Source of the DNA: Phycisphaeraceae bacterium
Lineage (GTDB): Bacteria > Planctomycetota > Phycisphaerae > Phycisphaerales > UBA1924
Direction of reading: 5' to 3'
Assembly (NCBI GenBank): GCA_009827205.1
Contig: WUAK01000004.1
Span: forward strand, 1-29,671
Length of the DNA: 29,671 nt
Below, one piece after another: positions 14,305-22,214 of the stretch (positions are counted from its first letter, which is position 1; every line of letters begins with the position of its first letter). The position numbers were made by a program, and so were the translations under genes. The notes under the pieces were generated by a model. The model ran no database searches. It saw nothing but the letters and a program-made list of their open reading frames with translations, and was not told the origin of the DNA.

Positions 14305-15609
14305 CTACGCCTCGATTCCTTCTCGCGACGCTTTCTCCATCGCCTCACAGAATCTGTCTACTTCCTCGATCGTCGAGTACACGCTCGGGCTGACGCGGAT
14401 GCCCTCGAACTGTTCGTGATCGATGGCGACCGTCAGGATCCGGTGCTTGCGCCAGAGCCAGTTGCGGAGCTCACCGGCTGTGATGCCGTCGATTCGGATG
14501 TTCGCGATCCCGCCCGCGACACCGGGCTTGAGGCTTGTGTTGAGGACGAACCGGTCCTGCTCGCTCAGCCTCTTGGCCCACCGGTCGCGGATGTAGAGCA
14601 TCCGTGCGAGCTTGCGTTTGGGCCCGATGCCCTCGTGGAACGTAAGTGCTTCTGCGATCGCGAGTGTGTTGGCAGCGGGGTGTGTCCCGATCTCCTCAAA
14701 CTTGCGGATGTCGTCCGCCTGCGTCTCGGCGGCGGGCATCATGGGCCAGGTCTCTGCGATCCGGTCCTTGCGCACATACAGAAGTCCCGTGCCGTGCGGC
14801 GCAAAGAGCCATTTGTGAAGGCTTGTGCCGTAGTAGTCGCAGCCGAGATCGCTGAGTTTGAAATCGAGGTGCGCAAAGCCGTGCGCGCCGTCAACGATGA
14901 CGGGGATGCCGCGCTTGTGCGCCATGTCGCAGACCTTGCGCACGGGGAGGACCTGCCCCGTCAGGTTGATGACGTGGCACATCAGGATGATCTTGGTGTT
15001 CGGTGTGATGGCCTCCTCAAAGAGACGCACGACCTCGTCGTCGTTCTCAGCGGGGACTGGGATGGCGATCTTGCTCAGCTTGATGCCCTCGCGGCGTTCG
15101 CGCTGGTCAAAGGTGGTGAGCATCCTGCCGTAGTCCTGCGTCGTCGTGAGCACCTCATCGCCCGATCGCAGGTCGATGCCGAGCTGGCAGATCTGGAGCG
15201 ACTCGCTCGCGTTGCGTGTGATCGCGATCTCCTCGGGGCTGACGCCCCAGCCCCGTGCGAGGCGCTCGCGGACGGTTTCCTTTCTTGGTTCGAGGATGTG
15301 CCACATGTTGTGCGGCGGGCACTGGTTTGAGAAGTCGAGGTGGTTCTGCATCGCCTCCTGGACCCATTTGGGCGCGGGGCTGACTCCGCCGTTGTTGAAG
15401 TTGATGAGCGATCGATCGACGGTGAATGCCTGCTGAACGCGTGCCCAGTAGTGCTCGTCGCGGGCGATGGTCTCCGGGTCACCCGCGACCTGTGAGAGTT
15501 CCTCGGCGATCGATTGAGCCCGGGCCCCGAAGCAGAGGGCAGCGTTGGCGCTGACGGCTCCAAGACCCACCGCCCCGAGAAACGCCCTGCGTGAAGTCTG
15601 CGTGCTCAT
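14305..15609 (-). CDS. Tat-exported class V aminotransferase-fold PLP enzyme
   Basis: A 434-residue protein with a twin-arginine signal (SRRAFLG at residues 6-12, followed by a hydrophobic stretch to about residue 32), so it should be exported folded with its cofactor. The PLP fold is marked by FNNGGVSP, ITRNASESLQI, IVDGAHGF with Asp240, and YGTSLHKWLFAPHG with the PLP lysine Lys266. It resembles isopenicillin-N-epimerase-like and cysteine-desulfurase-like members of class V, but no acceptor cysteine loop is visible, so the reaction is unknown. A GGAGGGGG ribosome site lies just before the ATG. The gene converges on the ketosynthase with no base between the two stops. Confidence 0.87.
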   Translation of the reverse strand: MSTQTSRRAFLGAVGLGAVSANAALCFGARAQSIAEELSQVAGDPETIARDEHYWARVQQAFTVDRSLINFNNGGVSPAPKWVQEAMQNHLDFSNQCPPHNMWHILEPRKETVRERLARGWGVSPEEIAITRNASESLQICQLGIDLRSGDEVLTTTQDYGRMLTTFDQRERREGIKLSKIAIPVPAENDDEVVRLFEEAITPNTKIILMCHVINLTGQVLPVRKVCDMAHKRGIPVIVDGAHGFAHLDFKLSDLGCDYYGTSLHKWLFAPHGTGLLYVRKDRIAETWPMMPAAETQADDIRKFEEIGTHPAANTLAIAEALTFHEGIGPKRKLARMLYIRDRWAKRLSEQDRFVLNTSLKPGVAGGIANIRIDGITAGELRNWLWRKHRILTVAIDHEQFEGIRVSPSVYSTIEEVDRFCEAMEKASREGIEA

Positions 15610-15702
15610 GTGCCCCCTCCGTTGCTGATTCGATCAGCCTACCAGAGGCCGCCGGGCCGATTCGGGTGAACCGCACGGCAGCTGGCCGATAGGAACTGAG
15701 CG
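15610..15702. promoter_or_regulatory. Divergent intergenic region
   Basis: Ninety-three bases separate the Tat-exported PLP enzyme and the next plus-strand gene. Ribosome sites are visible at both ends (GGAGGGGG for the minus gene, AGGAACTGAG for the plus gene). I see no confident promoter hexamers. Confidence 0.35.
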
Positions 15703-16395
15703 ATGGCGGAGAAGAAGATCAGCATGAACCCGTTGCGTTGGATCTCACGCGGCTTGACCGCGGCTGTGGTCGTCGCGGCGGGTCTGTTTGGGTACTCGCT
15801 TCTCCGCGCGGATCTCGCAGCGGATGTCTATCTCGACAGGCTCCAGGAGCTGGCGAGCGACTATGAGACTCTGCGGGGCACGTTCAACGAAGCCATCAGC
15901 AAGACCGCCGTCACCGAGCTCGTCGTCGAAGAGGGCCAACTCTTCGTGCACGTGCGTAACGCTTCGGGCGAGGTCACGAAGCTTGAAACACCGTACGACC
16001 CAAGCGGGGAAATCTACGTCGATTTCGTGGTCGTCGAAGGCAGGCTCCTGATCCGCAGACTCTTCGACGAAAAGACGAGACCCGCCGACGCGATGGTCAT
16101 CGACGACGAGCTCGCGGATGTGAACTGGGAAGCGCAGGACTCTCGTCTTGGCAAGGCGGTGTACCGAGCGCTCGGCGAGGGCCGATGGGTGATCACCGTG
16201 ACCGCCAACGGCTCACTCGATCTCGCGCAGGCGCCCGAGGGAGAGGAGTTCGATCTCGTCGCCTCACCGCCCGTGCGTGAGTACGAGGCGATCCACGACG
16301 ACGCCAAGGGCGCGATCGAAGAGATCGGGCCGGGCGACGTGATCAGGCGTGTGTTCTACGGCAAGACCGCCAATGGCGAAGAACAGCCCGAATAG
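15703..16395 (+). CDS. Membrane-anchored protein of unknown function
   Basis: A 230-residue protein with one N-terminal hydrophobic segment at about residues 17-35, a helical stretch (LQELASDYETLRGTFNEA) that could be a short coiled coil, and then a beta-rich soluble region (LVVEEGQLFVHVRNASG, EIYVDFVVVEGRLLIRRLF, GRWVITVTANGSLDLA). The topology suggests a domain outside the cytoplasm. No family was recognised. An AGGA ribosome site lies eight bases before the ATG. It stands alone between a divergent region and an AT-rich stretch preceding the secreted paralogues. Confidence 0.72.
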   Translation: MAEKKISMNPLRWISRGLTAAVVVAAGLFGYSLLRADLAADVYLDRLQELASDYETLRGTFNEAISKTAVTELVVEEGQLFVHVRNASGEVTKLETPYDPSGEIYVDFVVVEGRLLIRRLFDEKTRPADAMVIDDELADVNWEAQDSRLGKAVYRALGEGRWVITVTANGSLDLAQAPEGEEFDLVASPPVREYEAIHDDAKGAIEEIGPGDVIRRVFYGKTANGEEQPE

Positions 16396-16582
16396 TTCTC
16401 TGCAGGCTGGAAACGCGGCAATTTAAATAAAATCAGATTCCCGTGTCGTGGTCTATGCGCGTGCTTCGAATGTATCTGTGGCCGGCCAAGAAAGACCGGC
16501 AGACACACAGAACCACACGCCAAGGACAGACGCATCAGAGAGATGCTCCGGCGATCACCGCAGACAGAACCAGGAGCAAGAC
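16396..16582 (+). promoter_or_regulatory. Leader and probable promoter region of the first PEP-CTERM-type gene
   Basis: A 187-base non-coding stretch. An AT-rich block with the palindrome ATTTAAAT at 16421-16428, extending to 16433, stands out in this GC-rich sequence and could be part of a promoter. TGGCCGGCCA, a perfect 10-base palindrome, occurs at 16479-16488. A CAGGAG ribosome site lies just before the ATG at 16583. The long leader may carry regulatory structure. Confidence 0.4.
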
Positions 16583-17242
16583 ATGATCACCACGAAACGC
16601 ACCGCACTGACCCTTTCACTCTTTGCCGCTGCAGGCGTTGCCGCTGCAGAGCCGGTTGACGGCAGCTACTTCGATCTGCCGGGTTGCGACGACCACGGCC
16701 CACAGACGTTCGTCGAAGAGTTCGGCGACGCCTCGGTCTTCGCACCGGACGAGACCTTCGACCACGCCTCGACCTTCACCAACCTCTCGGCCTGCACCAT
16801 GACCGACGACCCAACGATCCCCAACGCACTCGTCGTCATCACCAACCTCACCGGCCGATTCCTTGAAGACCTCTACTACGTCGCCGACGAGGGCACGACC
16901 TTCAGCAACATCGACGGCGGCGCGTTCGGCGCAGCTAGCCCCGCAATCCGCACCCCCGCGTTCCGCATCGATGAGATGGGTGCCAACCAGAACCTCGTCT
17001 TCGAGAGCATGACCTTCGACGGCATCCTCGAGCCCGGTGAGACCTGGCAGTTCATCGTGCAGGACTACGGCAACGCCGCCGGTCTCGCCCCCGACGCCTT
17101 CTTCAGCGTGGGTCTCTCGGGTGACTCGCCCAACTTCGGCGTCCTGGACTCCTCCGCGAGCATCGTGCGGACCGAGATCCCCGCCCCGGCGTCCTCGCTG
17201 ATCGCTCTCTCTGGCCTCGCGCTCCTGCGTCGCCGCCGCTAA
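16583..17242 (+). CDS. Secreted PEP-CTERM-type protein, paralogue 1
   Basis: A 219-residue exported protein. The signal peptide ends near residue 22 (AGVAAAEP). The mature part begins with GSYFDLPGCDDHGPQ and includes LTGRFLEDLYYV, LVFESMTFDGILEPGETWQF and GLAPDAFFSVG. The C-terminus has the sorting-tail layout IPAPASSLIALSGLALLRRRR: a Pro-Ala-Ser motif, one hydrophobic helix and an Arg cluster, as used by exosortase systems. Cys35 and Cys71 are shared with the downstream paralogue and may form a disulfide. Codons are strongly biased to C-ending forms, suggesting high expression. The molecular role is unknown; a surface or matrix protein is likely. Confidence 0.8.
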   Translation: MITTKRTALTLSLFAAAGVAAAEPVDGSYFDLPGCDDHGPQTFVEEFGDASVFAPDETFDHASTFTNLSACTMTDDPTIPNALVVITNLTGRFLEDLYYVADEGTTFSNIDGGAFGAASPAIRTPAFRIDEMGANQNLVFESMTFDGILEPGETWQFIVQDYGNAAGLAPDAFFSVGLSGDSPNFGVLDSSASIVRTEIPAPASSLIALSGLALLRRRR

Positions 17243-17260
17243 CTCTTACCCATACACGCT

Positions 17261-17288
17261 CCGGCCCGCGGGGAAACCCGCCGGCCGG
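17261..17288 (+). terminator. GC-rich hairpin with GAAA tetraloop after paralogue 1
   Basis: A 12-base stem (11 pairs, one C-C mismatch) closes a GAAA tetraloop, starting 19 bases after the stop codon. No T-run follows, so it may serve as an RNA 3' end stabiliser or a Rho-assisted terminator. Confidence 0.55.
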
Positions 17289-17330
17289 GATTCGAAAGAC
17301 AGATCTCTCACTCTCCTCTCTCCACGACGA

Positions 17331-17384
17331 CCGGCCCGGGTGCGCTTCCCTCTCTCCTCAGCGCGTCCGGGCCGGCCGCGCTTT
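17331..17384 (+). terminator. Probable intrinsic terminator
   Basis: CCGGCCCGG and CCGGGCCGG pair over nine bases, with four more GCGC pairs inside after a two-base mismatch, a pyrimidine-rich loop of 15 bases, and a TTTT run at about 17381-17385. It lies about 90 bases after the stop codon of the first secreted paralogue. Confidence 0.6.
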
Positions 17385-17606
17385 TCAGCCACAATTTCGC
17401 AAACTAGTCGTAGAAATAGGGCACTCGTATGCCCTGTCTGGGTCACCAAGACCGAAGAAAAGTGAGCGATTCCTATCAGGCGGACATGGATCTCCTGAAT
17501 TCCTCTTGCGTTGAGCGCGAGATAGATGACACTGCAAGGTGGCCTGCGAATCCGCGGCTAGTCGCCCGGGCGTGGGCCGGGGAAAGAGCACCGAAAGGAG
17601 ACAGAC

Positions 17607-18263
17607 ATGAAACGCACATGTGCAGGGTTGTCCTGCGCGCTCGTGGCGGTCGGCGGGGTGTGCGCCGAGCCCATCGAGGGGATTTATTTCGATGTTCCGA
17701 CGTGTGACAACCACGGGCCGCAGATAGCGGTGGAGGAGTTCGGCGATCCCACTGTCTTCAGGCCAGACGAGGCGATCGATCACATCTCAACACTCATCAA
17801 CGAGCCCGCCTGCATCGCGACAGACAACCCGCAGCTCCCGAACAGCCTCGTCGAGATCGTCAACCTGACCGACCGGTTCCTCGAAGACCTGTACTACGTG
17901 GGTGATCCGGACACCGTCTTCACCAACGTGGACGGGATCGCCGACGCCGGTGTGATCCCCGACTTGCACGGCCTCGCGTTCCGGATCGACTTTGTTGGTT
18001 CCAACCGCCCGCTCATCTTCGAGAGCATGACGCCCGACGGCGTCTTCGAGCCGGGCGAGATCTGGCACTTCATCGTGCAGGATTACTTCCATCCCGCGGG
18101 CCTTGCTCCGGACGCGTTCTTCTCGATCGGGATGGCCGACGCGTCCTTCACGCCGGTGGATATCTCCTCGGCGAGCATTGTCCGCATGGTCCCCGCTCCC
18201 GCGAGCGCGAGCGTTCTCCTCCTCGCGATCGCCGGCTTCCGCCGCAAACGCGTGGACGCCTGA
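17607..18263 (+). CDS. Secreted PEP-CTERM-type protein, paralogue 2
   Basis: A 218-residue exported protein, clearly a tandem duplicate of the preceding secreted gene: both share CD(D/N)HGPQ, VEEFGD, NLT-x-RFLEDLYYV, (L/I)FESMT-x-DG, EPGE-x-W-x-FIVQDY, GLAPDAFFS and SSASIVR. The signal peptide ends near residue 20 (GVCAEP). Cys33 and Cys69 match Cys35 and Cys71 of paralogue 1 with the same spacing. The C-terminal tail VPAPASASVLLLAIAGFRRKR keeps the sorting pattern but then adds VDA. Codon bias is weaker than in paralogue 1. It has its own leader and ribosome site (AAAGGAG), so it is probably transcribed separately. Function unknown. Confidence 0.78.
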   Translation: MKRTCAGLSCALVAVGGVCAEPIEGIYFDVPTCDNHGPQIAVEEFGDPTVFRPDEAIDHISTLINEPACIATDNPQLPNSLVEIVNLTDRFLEDLYYVGDPDTVFTNVDGIADAGVIPDLHGLAFRIDFVGSNRPLIFESMTPDGVFEPGEIWHFIVQDYFHPAGLAPDAFFSIGMADASFTPVDISSASIVRMVPAPASASVLLLAIAGFRRKRVDA

Positions 18264-18305
18264 GCCCCCCCTCAATCTCGCCCTACAGGGGCGGGGAACG
18301 ATCCG

Positions 18306-18354
18306 CGGCCGGCCCCAGGACGTCACCGATGACAGAGTGCGTCCAGGCCGGCCG
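18306..18354 (+). terminator. GGCCGGCC inverted-repeat hairpin before glyS
   Basis: CGGCCGGCC at 18306-18314 pairs with GGCCGGCCG at 18346-18354, and GGACG pairs with CGTCC just inside, around a loop of 17 bases. It lies 43 bases after the stop of paralogue 2 and 33 before the glycyl-tRNA synthetase start. TGTTCT follows, a weak T-tract. It may end the upstream transcript or shape the glyS leader. Confidence 0.5.
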
Positions 18355-18387
18355 TGTTCTACCATCGCGTCTAACCGAGGAGTTCTC

Positions 18388-20037
18388 ATGGCAGACGCGA
18401 CGGATCAGCAGCCTCAGACCAAGTCCATGGACGACATCATGTCCCTCTGCAAACGCAGAGGCTTTATCTACCAGGCCTCCGAGATCTACGGCGGGGTCAA
18501 CGGCTTCTGGGACTACGGGCCTCTGGGCGCCCAACTCAAGAAGAACCTCCGCGACGTGTGGTGGCAGGACATCGTCATGAACCCCTGCCAGGGCAAGCCG
18601 GGGCCCAAGGGCGAGCCCATCAGCATGGTCCCGGTCGACACCTGCATCATCCAGAACCCGAAGGTCTGGGAGGCGTCGGGCCACGTGGGCGGGTTCAACG
18701 ATCCGATGGTGGATTGCACTGAATCAAAGAAACGGTACCGTGCGGATCACCTCCTCTGTTTTCCAGTAATCAGAGACGACGAAACATACGATAACGCCAC
18801 ACCTATTGGCTACGTGGCATCGCTTTCACGCGAGCAGCTTCTAGAACAAGAGAATAAGAAAGTTTGGAAGCGAATAAGAAAGGCGTTCGCAGATTCCATC
18901 GGATCGAACGAGCACGCTGGATACAGCTACGGCGATGAACGTCTGTATTCAGAGCTTCAACCTGAGGAACGAGCGGCTGTCCTCGGACCCGATGCATCCG
19001 AGAGAGGAACACTGACTGAGCCACGTCAGTTCAACCTCATGTTCAAAACCTATCTCGGCGCAACCGCGACCGAGGACGACATCGCCTACCTCCGCCCCGA
19101 GACCGCACAGGGCATCTTCATCAACTTCAAGAACGTCGTGGACACGACGCGGGTGTCGGTGCCTTTCGGGATCGCGCAGACGGGCAAGGCGTTTCGAAAC
19201 GAAGTCACGCCCCGGAACTTCACGTTCCGCAGCCGTGAGTTCGAGCAGATGGAGATCGAGTTCTTCTGCCACCCGGAGGAAGCCAACGACTGGTACGTGT
19301 TCTGGCGCGACTGGCGGATGCAGTGGTGGCAGGAGATCGGACTCGCGGGTGAGAACCTGATCCTGCGCGAGCACGACAAGGACGAGCTGGCGCACTACGC
19401 CAAAGAGGGCGCGGGCACGAGCGACATCGAGTACCGGTTCCCGTTCACCGCGCCGGGGTTCGGCGAGCTCGAGGGCATCGCGCACCGGTCCAACTACGAC
19501 CTCTCGGCGCATCAGAACCACCCAGAGAGCAACACCAAGCTCGAGTACCTCGACACGACCCGGGGCGAGCTTGCCAAGAACGGGCAGCCCAAGGGCGAGC
19601 GGTACCTGCCCGACGTCATCGAGCCCAGCGCGGGCCTCGATCGGGGTGTTCTGGCGATCCTGTGCGAGGCGTACACGCCGGACCCCGAGCGCCCCAGCAA
19701 GGTGTTCATGAGGTTCCACCCGAGGGTCGCCCCGATCAAGGCGGCGGTCTTCCCGCTGGTGAACAAGGACGGCATGCCCGAGAAGGCTGCCGAGTTGCAC
19801 CAGATGCTGGTCAAGCGGTTCGGTCATCTGGGCAAGATCGAGACCGATCCGAAGCAGTCGATCGGCAAGCGGTACGCCCGGATGGACGAGGCCGGCTGTC
19901 CGTTCTGTTTCACCATCGACGGCGACACGCTGACGGATGGGACGGTCACCGTTCGCGACCGAGATACAGCCGAGCAGAAACGGATCCCGTTTGACGACGT
20001 TGTAGAGTTTGTTGCAACCGGGTTGGGGCTGGGCTGA
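18388..20037 (+). CDS. glyS: Glycine--tRNA ligase (single-chain, class II)
   Basis: A 549-residue synthetase that charges tRNA-Gly with glycine. It is the homodimeric type found in archaea, eukaryotes and some bacteria, not the alpha2beta2 type. Visible landmarks: GFIYQASEIYGGVNGFWDYGP at the start, PKVWEASGHVGGFNDPMVDC (motif 1 region), FRNEVTPRNFTFRSREFEQME (motif 2), GLDRGVLAIL (motif 3) and a C-terminal anticodon-binding domain beginning near RVAPIKAAVFPLVNKDG. A CGAGGAG ribosome site precedes the ATG. Residues about 112-215, the inserted region after motif 1, are encoded by notably AT-richer DNA than the rest. The gene stands alone, with the efflux operon starting 72 bases downstream. 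Confidence 0.96.
   Translation: MADATDQQPQTKSMDDIMSLCKRRGFIYQASEIYGGVNGFWDYGPLGAQLKKNLRDVWWQDIVMNPCQGKPGPKGEPISMVPVDTCIIQNPKVWEASGHVGGFNDPMVDCTESKKRYRADHLLCFPVIRDDETYDNATPIGYVASLSREQLLEQENKKVWKRIRKAFADSIGSNEHAGYSYGDERLYSELQPEERAAVLGPDASERGTLTEPRQFNLMFKTYLGATATEDDIAYLRPETAQGIFINFKNVVDTTRVSVPFGIAQTGKAFRNEVTPRNFTFRSREFEQMEIEFFCHPEEANDWYVFWRDWRMQWWQEIGLAGENLILREHDKDELAHYAKEGAGTSDIEYRFPFTAPGFGELEGIAHRSNYDLSAHQNHPESNTKLEYLDTTRGELAKNGQPKGERYLPDVIEPSAGLDRGVLAILCEAYTPDPERPSKVFMRFHPRVAPIKAAVFPLVNKDGMPEKAAELHQMLVKRFGHLGKIETDPKQSIGKRYARMDEAGCPFCFTIDGDTLTDGTVTVRDRDTAEQKRIPFDDVVEFVATGLGLG
18730..19020 (+). other. AT-richer block inside glyS
   Basis: Composition drops sharply inside an intact frame: 18841-18900 holds 24 G+C of 60, whereas 19141-19200 holds 39 of 60. 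Codons such as AAA, AGA, AAT, ATA and GAA cluster here and are rare elsewhere in the gene. The block corresponds to the variable insert between motifs 1 and 2. Confidence 0.7.
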
Positions 20038-20109
20038 AAATGCCTATGTCACAATCCGAATGAGTCGGCCTGGCAATGGCTCTATCCGGATCGGCAGGGG
20101 GCAAATGGT

Positions 20110-21447
20110 ATGAAAAAGGTGATCGTGGCCGTTCTGACCGGCTTTGTTCTGCTGATCGTCGCGGGTCTGATCGCGGTGCCCATGCTGACCCAGAGCGAGT
20201 TCGGCCAGCAGATGATGAACAGGGGCGAGGAAGAGGGCCTCAAGGTCCGAGTCATCGACCTCGTCAGGGGTGATCTGACACGGACGATCAACGCCCCGGG
20301 CACAATCGAGCCCGAGCGGAAGGTTGAAATCAGCGCTCAGGTTTCCGCGAGGATCGTCTCGCTTCCCTTCGAAGAGGGGGACGTCGTCCGCGAGGGCGAT
20401 GTGATCGTCCGCCTCGACGACCGGGATCTGGTCGCGGCACTCGATGCGGCAGAGGCTCGAAAGCTATCCGAAGAAGCAAGGCTCGTTGGCGCCGAAGCCG
20501 ATCTCGCAGAGGCGCTCGCAGAGATGACCCGCCAACGCGGTCTGTATGAAACGCAGGACGTCGCATTGGCAACGGTCGAGGCGGCCGAGGCGAGGTACAA
20601 GCGAGCCGAGAGCAACCTCGAGCAGATCCGGCACTCGATCGCGATCGCCGAGGCTCAGATCCGTCAGGCCGAGAAGGACAAGGACAACACGGTCATCACG
20701 AGCCCGATCGACGGCGTGCTGACCAAGCTCAACGCCGAGGTCGGCGAGCTCGTCGTGATCGGCACGCTCAACAACGCGGCTTCCGTCATCATGGAGATCG
20801 CGGACCTCTCACGCATCCTTGTCCGCACACGGGTGGATGAGAGCAACGTCGCGCTCGTCCGAGAGGGTCAGGACGCGATCGCGTACCTCAACGCGTACAA
20901 CGACAAGGAATTCCCGGGTGAGGTGCAGTTCATGAAGCTGCACCGCGAGGTGTGGACCGACGGGTCGGGCTATGTCGAGGCAGAGGTTCTGCTCGACACG
21001 GTTGAGGACGAGCGACTGTACAACGGCATGACCGCCAACGTCGACATCAGCGTTCAGACACTCGAGGATGTGCTCAAGGTGCCAAGCCAGGCGGTGCTCG
21101 ATAGGCGCATCGAGGACATGCCCGATGAGGTCACCATCGGCAACGCGAACGTCGATGAGACCAAGACGTTCATGCGAGTGGTGTTCGTGTACGCCGACGG
21201 GAAAGCCGTCGCCAAGCCGGTCACGATCGGATCGAGCGACCTGACCGACACCGTCATCCTGGGCGGGCTCGACGAGGGCGACAGGGTGATCGCCGGCCCA
21301 TACAGCGTGCTCCGTGATCTGAGCCATGACACAAGCGTGATCGATCGGGATCTCGCCGATGCCGAGAGCGAAGAGAGCGGCGACACGGGCGAATCCGAGA
21401 CCGAAGCGTCGGGCGAAGTCGCCGACAGCGGGGCGGACGCCGGGTGA
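20110..21447 (+). CDS. Efflux periplasmic adaptor (HlyD/MacA-like)
   Basis: A 445-residue membrane fusion protein linking an inner-membrane ABC transporter to an outer-membrane channel. A hydrophobic anchor lies at about residues 3-25. A biotinyl-lipoyl half (PGTIEPERKVEISAQVSARI, EEGDVVREGDVIVRLDDRDL) follows, then a helical hairpin of about residues 113-195 and the second lipoyl half (TVITSPIDGVLTKLNAEVGE). A beta-barrel and membrane-proximal region comes next, and an acidic Ser/Glu/Gly tail of about 30 residues that is not typical of MacA. Its stop overlaps the GTG start of the ATPase by four bases. Confidence 0.9.
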   Translation: MKKVIVAVLTGFVLLIVAGLIAVPMLTQSEFGQQMMNRGEEEGLKVRVIDLVRGDLTRTINAPGTIEPERKVEISAQVSARIVSLPFEEGDVVREGDVIVRLDDRDLVAALDAAEARKLSEEARLVGAEADLAEALAEMTRQRGLYETQDVALATVEAAEARYKRAESNLEQIRHSIAIAEAQIRQAEKDKDNTVITSPIDGVLTKLNAEVGELVVIGTLNNAASVIMEIADLSRILVRTRVDESNVALVREGQDAIAYLNAYNDKEFPGEVQFMKLHREVWTDGSGYVEAEVLLDTVEDERLYNGMTANVDISVQTLEDVLKVPSQAVLDRRIEDMPDEVTIGNANVDETKTFMRVVFVYADGKAVAKPVTIGSSDLTDTVILGGLDEGDRVIAGPYSVLRDLSHDTSVIDRDLADAESEESGDTGESETEASGEVADSGADAG

Positions 21448-22214
21448 CTATCTCGATCCGAAATCTCGAGAAGGTGTACAAGCTCGGCACCGAGAAGGGC
21501 AAGGCACTCGAGGTCCGCGCACTCGACGGCGTTTCACTCGATATCGAAGAGAACGAGTACGTCGCGATCATGGGCACCTCGGGCTCCGGCAAGAGCACTC
21601 TTATGAATATCCTGGGCTGCCTCGATAAACCCACCGGGGGCGAGTACTCCCTGAGCGGCATCCCGGTGCACAAGATGAGCAGCGCCGCGCTCGCCAAGGT
21701 CCGCAACGAACAGATCGGGTTCGTGTTCCAGAGCTTCGAGCTGCTCGCCAAGCAGACAGCACTCAAGAACGTCACGCTGCCCATGATCTACTCGCGGGCG
21801 AACTGGCTCGGTGCCAAGAAGCGTGCAAAGGTCGCGCTCGAGCGCGTCGGGCTTGGCGATCGCATGCACCACAGACCCAACCAGCTCTCGGGCGGCCAGC
21901 GGCAGCGCGTCGCGGTCGCGAGAGCCCTCGTGAACGACCCGAGCATCCTGCTCGCCGACGAACCCACGGGCAACCTCGACTCGACGACGACGGACGAGAT
22001 CATCGCGCTCTTTCAGGGGTTACACGACTCGGGCCAGACGATTGTGATCGTGACTCACGAGGAAGAAGTTGCGGGGCACGCCAAGCGGATCGTCAGGCTC
22101 CGCGACGGCAAGGTCATCAGCGATTTCCCGACCGAGGACGACCCGGTACATCAGGAGTTCCTGAGAGCCAAGGCCGCGACCGCGGTCAGGCTCGCGGAGG
22201 CGGCGCCGGCATGA
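21444..22214 (+). CDS. ABC exporter ATP-binding protein (MacB/LolD-type)
   Basis: A 256-residue nucleotide-binding subunit starting at a GTG that overlaps the adaptor stop. It has Walker A GTSGSGKST at 44-52, Q-loop FVFQSFELL, signature LSGGQ at 148-152, Walker B ILLADEPTGNLDS with Asp172 and Glu173, and VTHEEEVAGHAKR with the switch histidine. This is the MacB/LolD class, which uses ATP hydrolysis for mechanotransmission instead of moving substrate through the membrane. It is encoded separately from its permease, unlike E. coli MacB where both are fused. Its stop overlaps the permease ATG by four bases. Confidence 0.94.
   Translation: MTISIRNLEKVYKLGTEKGKALEVRALDGVSLDIEENEYVAIMGTSGSGKSTLMNILGCLDKPTGGEYSLSGIPVHKMSSAALAKVRNEQIGFVFQSFELLAKQTALKNVTLPMIYSRANWLGAKKRAKVALERVGLGDRMHHRPNQLSGGQRQRVAVARALVNDPSILLADEPTGNLDSTTTDEIIALFQGLHDSGQTIVIVTHEEEVAGHAKRIVRLRDGKVISDFPTEDDPVHQEFLRAKAATAVRLAEAAPA

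Larger units (their letters stand above)
17243..17606 (+). other. 364-base intergenic stretch with two GC hairpins and a leader
   Basis: No credible gene lies here; the overlapping open frames have no family resemblance and poor codon use. The first half holds two strong GC-rich hairpins, annotated separately. The second half, about 17385-17560, is richer in A and T than its surroundings and probably carries the promoter and leader of the second secreted paralogue. GGGCA-CTCGTA-TGCCC at about 17418-17433 could form a small stem. An AAAGGAG ribosome site precedes the ATG at 17607. Confidence 0.5.

Noticed and set aside
17385..17783. Minus-strand frame of 132 codons between the secreted paralogues.
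   Set aside because: It runs antisense into the signal-peptide region of the second paralogue, has no ribosome site and no domain.
18264..18387. T-box riboswitch in front of glyS.
   Set aside because: The leader is only 124 bases, has no recognisable T-box sequence, and its hairpin is a simple inverted repeat.
18730..19020. Insertion sequence or intron in glyS explaining the AT-rich block.
   Set aside because: The frame runs through without interruption, there are no terminal repeats or target duplications, and the block corresponds to a known variable insert of the enzyme.
18949..19827. Open frame of 292 codons antisense to glyS.
   Set aside because: It is an antisense shadow of a strongly supported gene, with no family resemblance.
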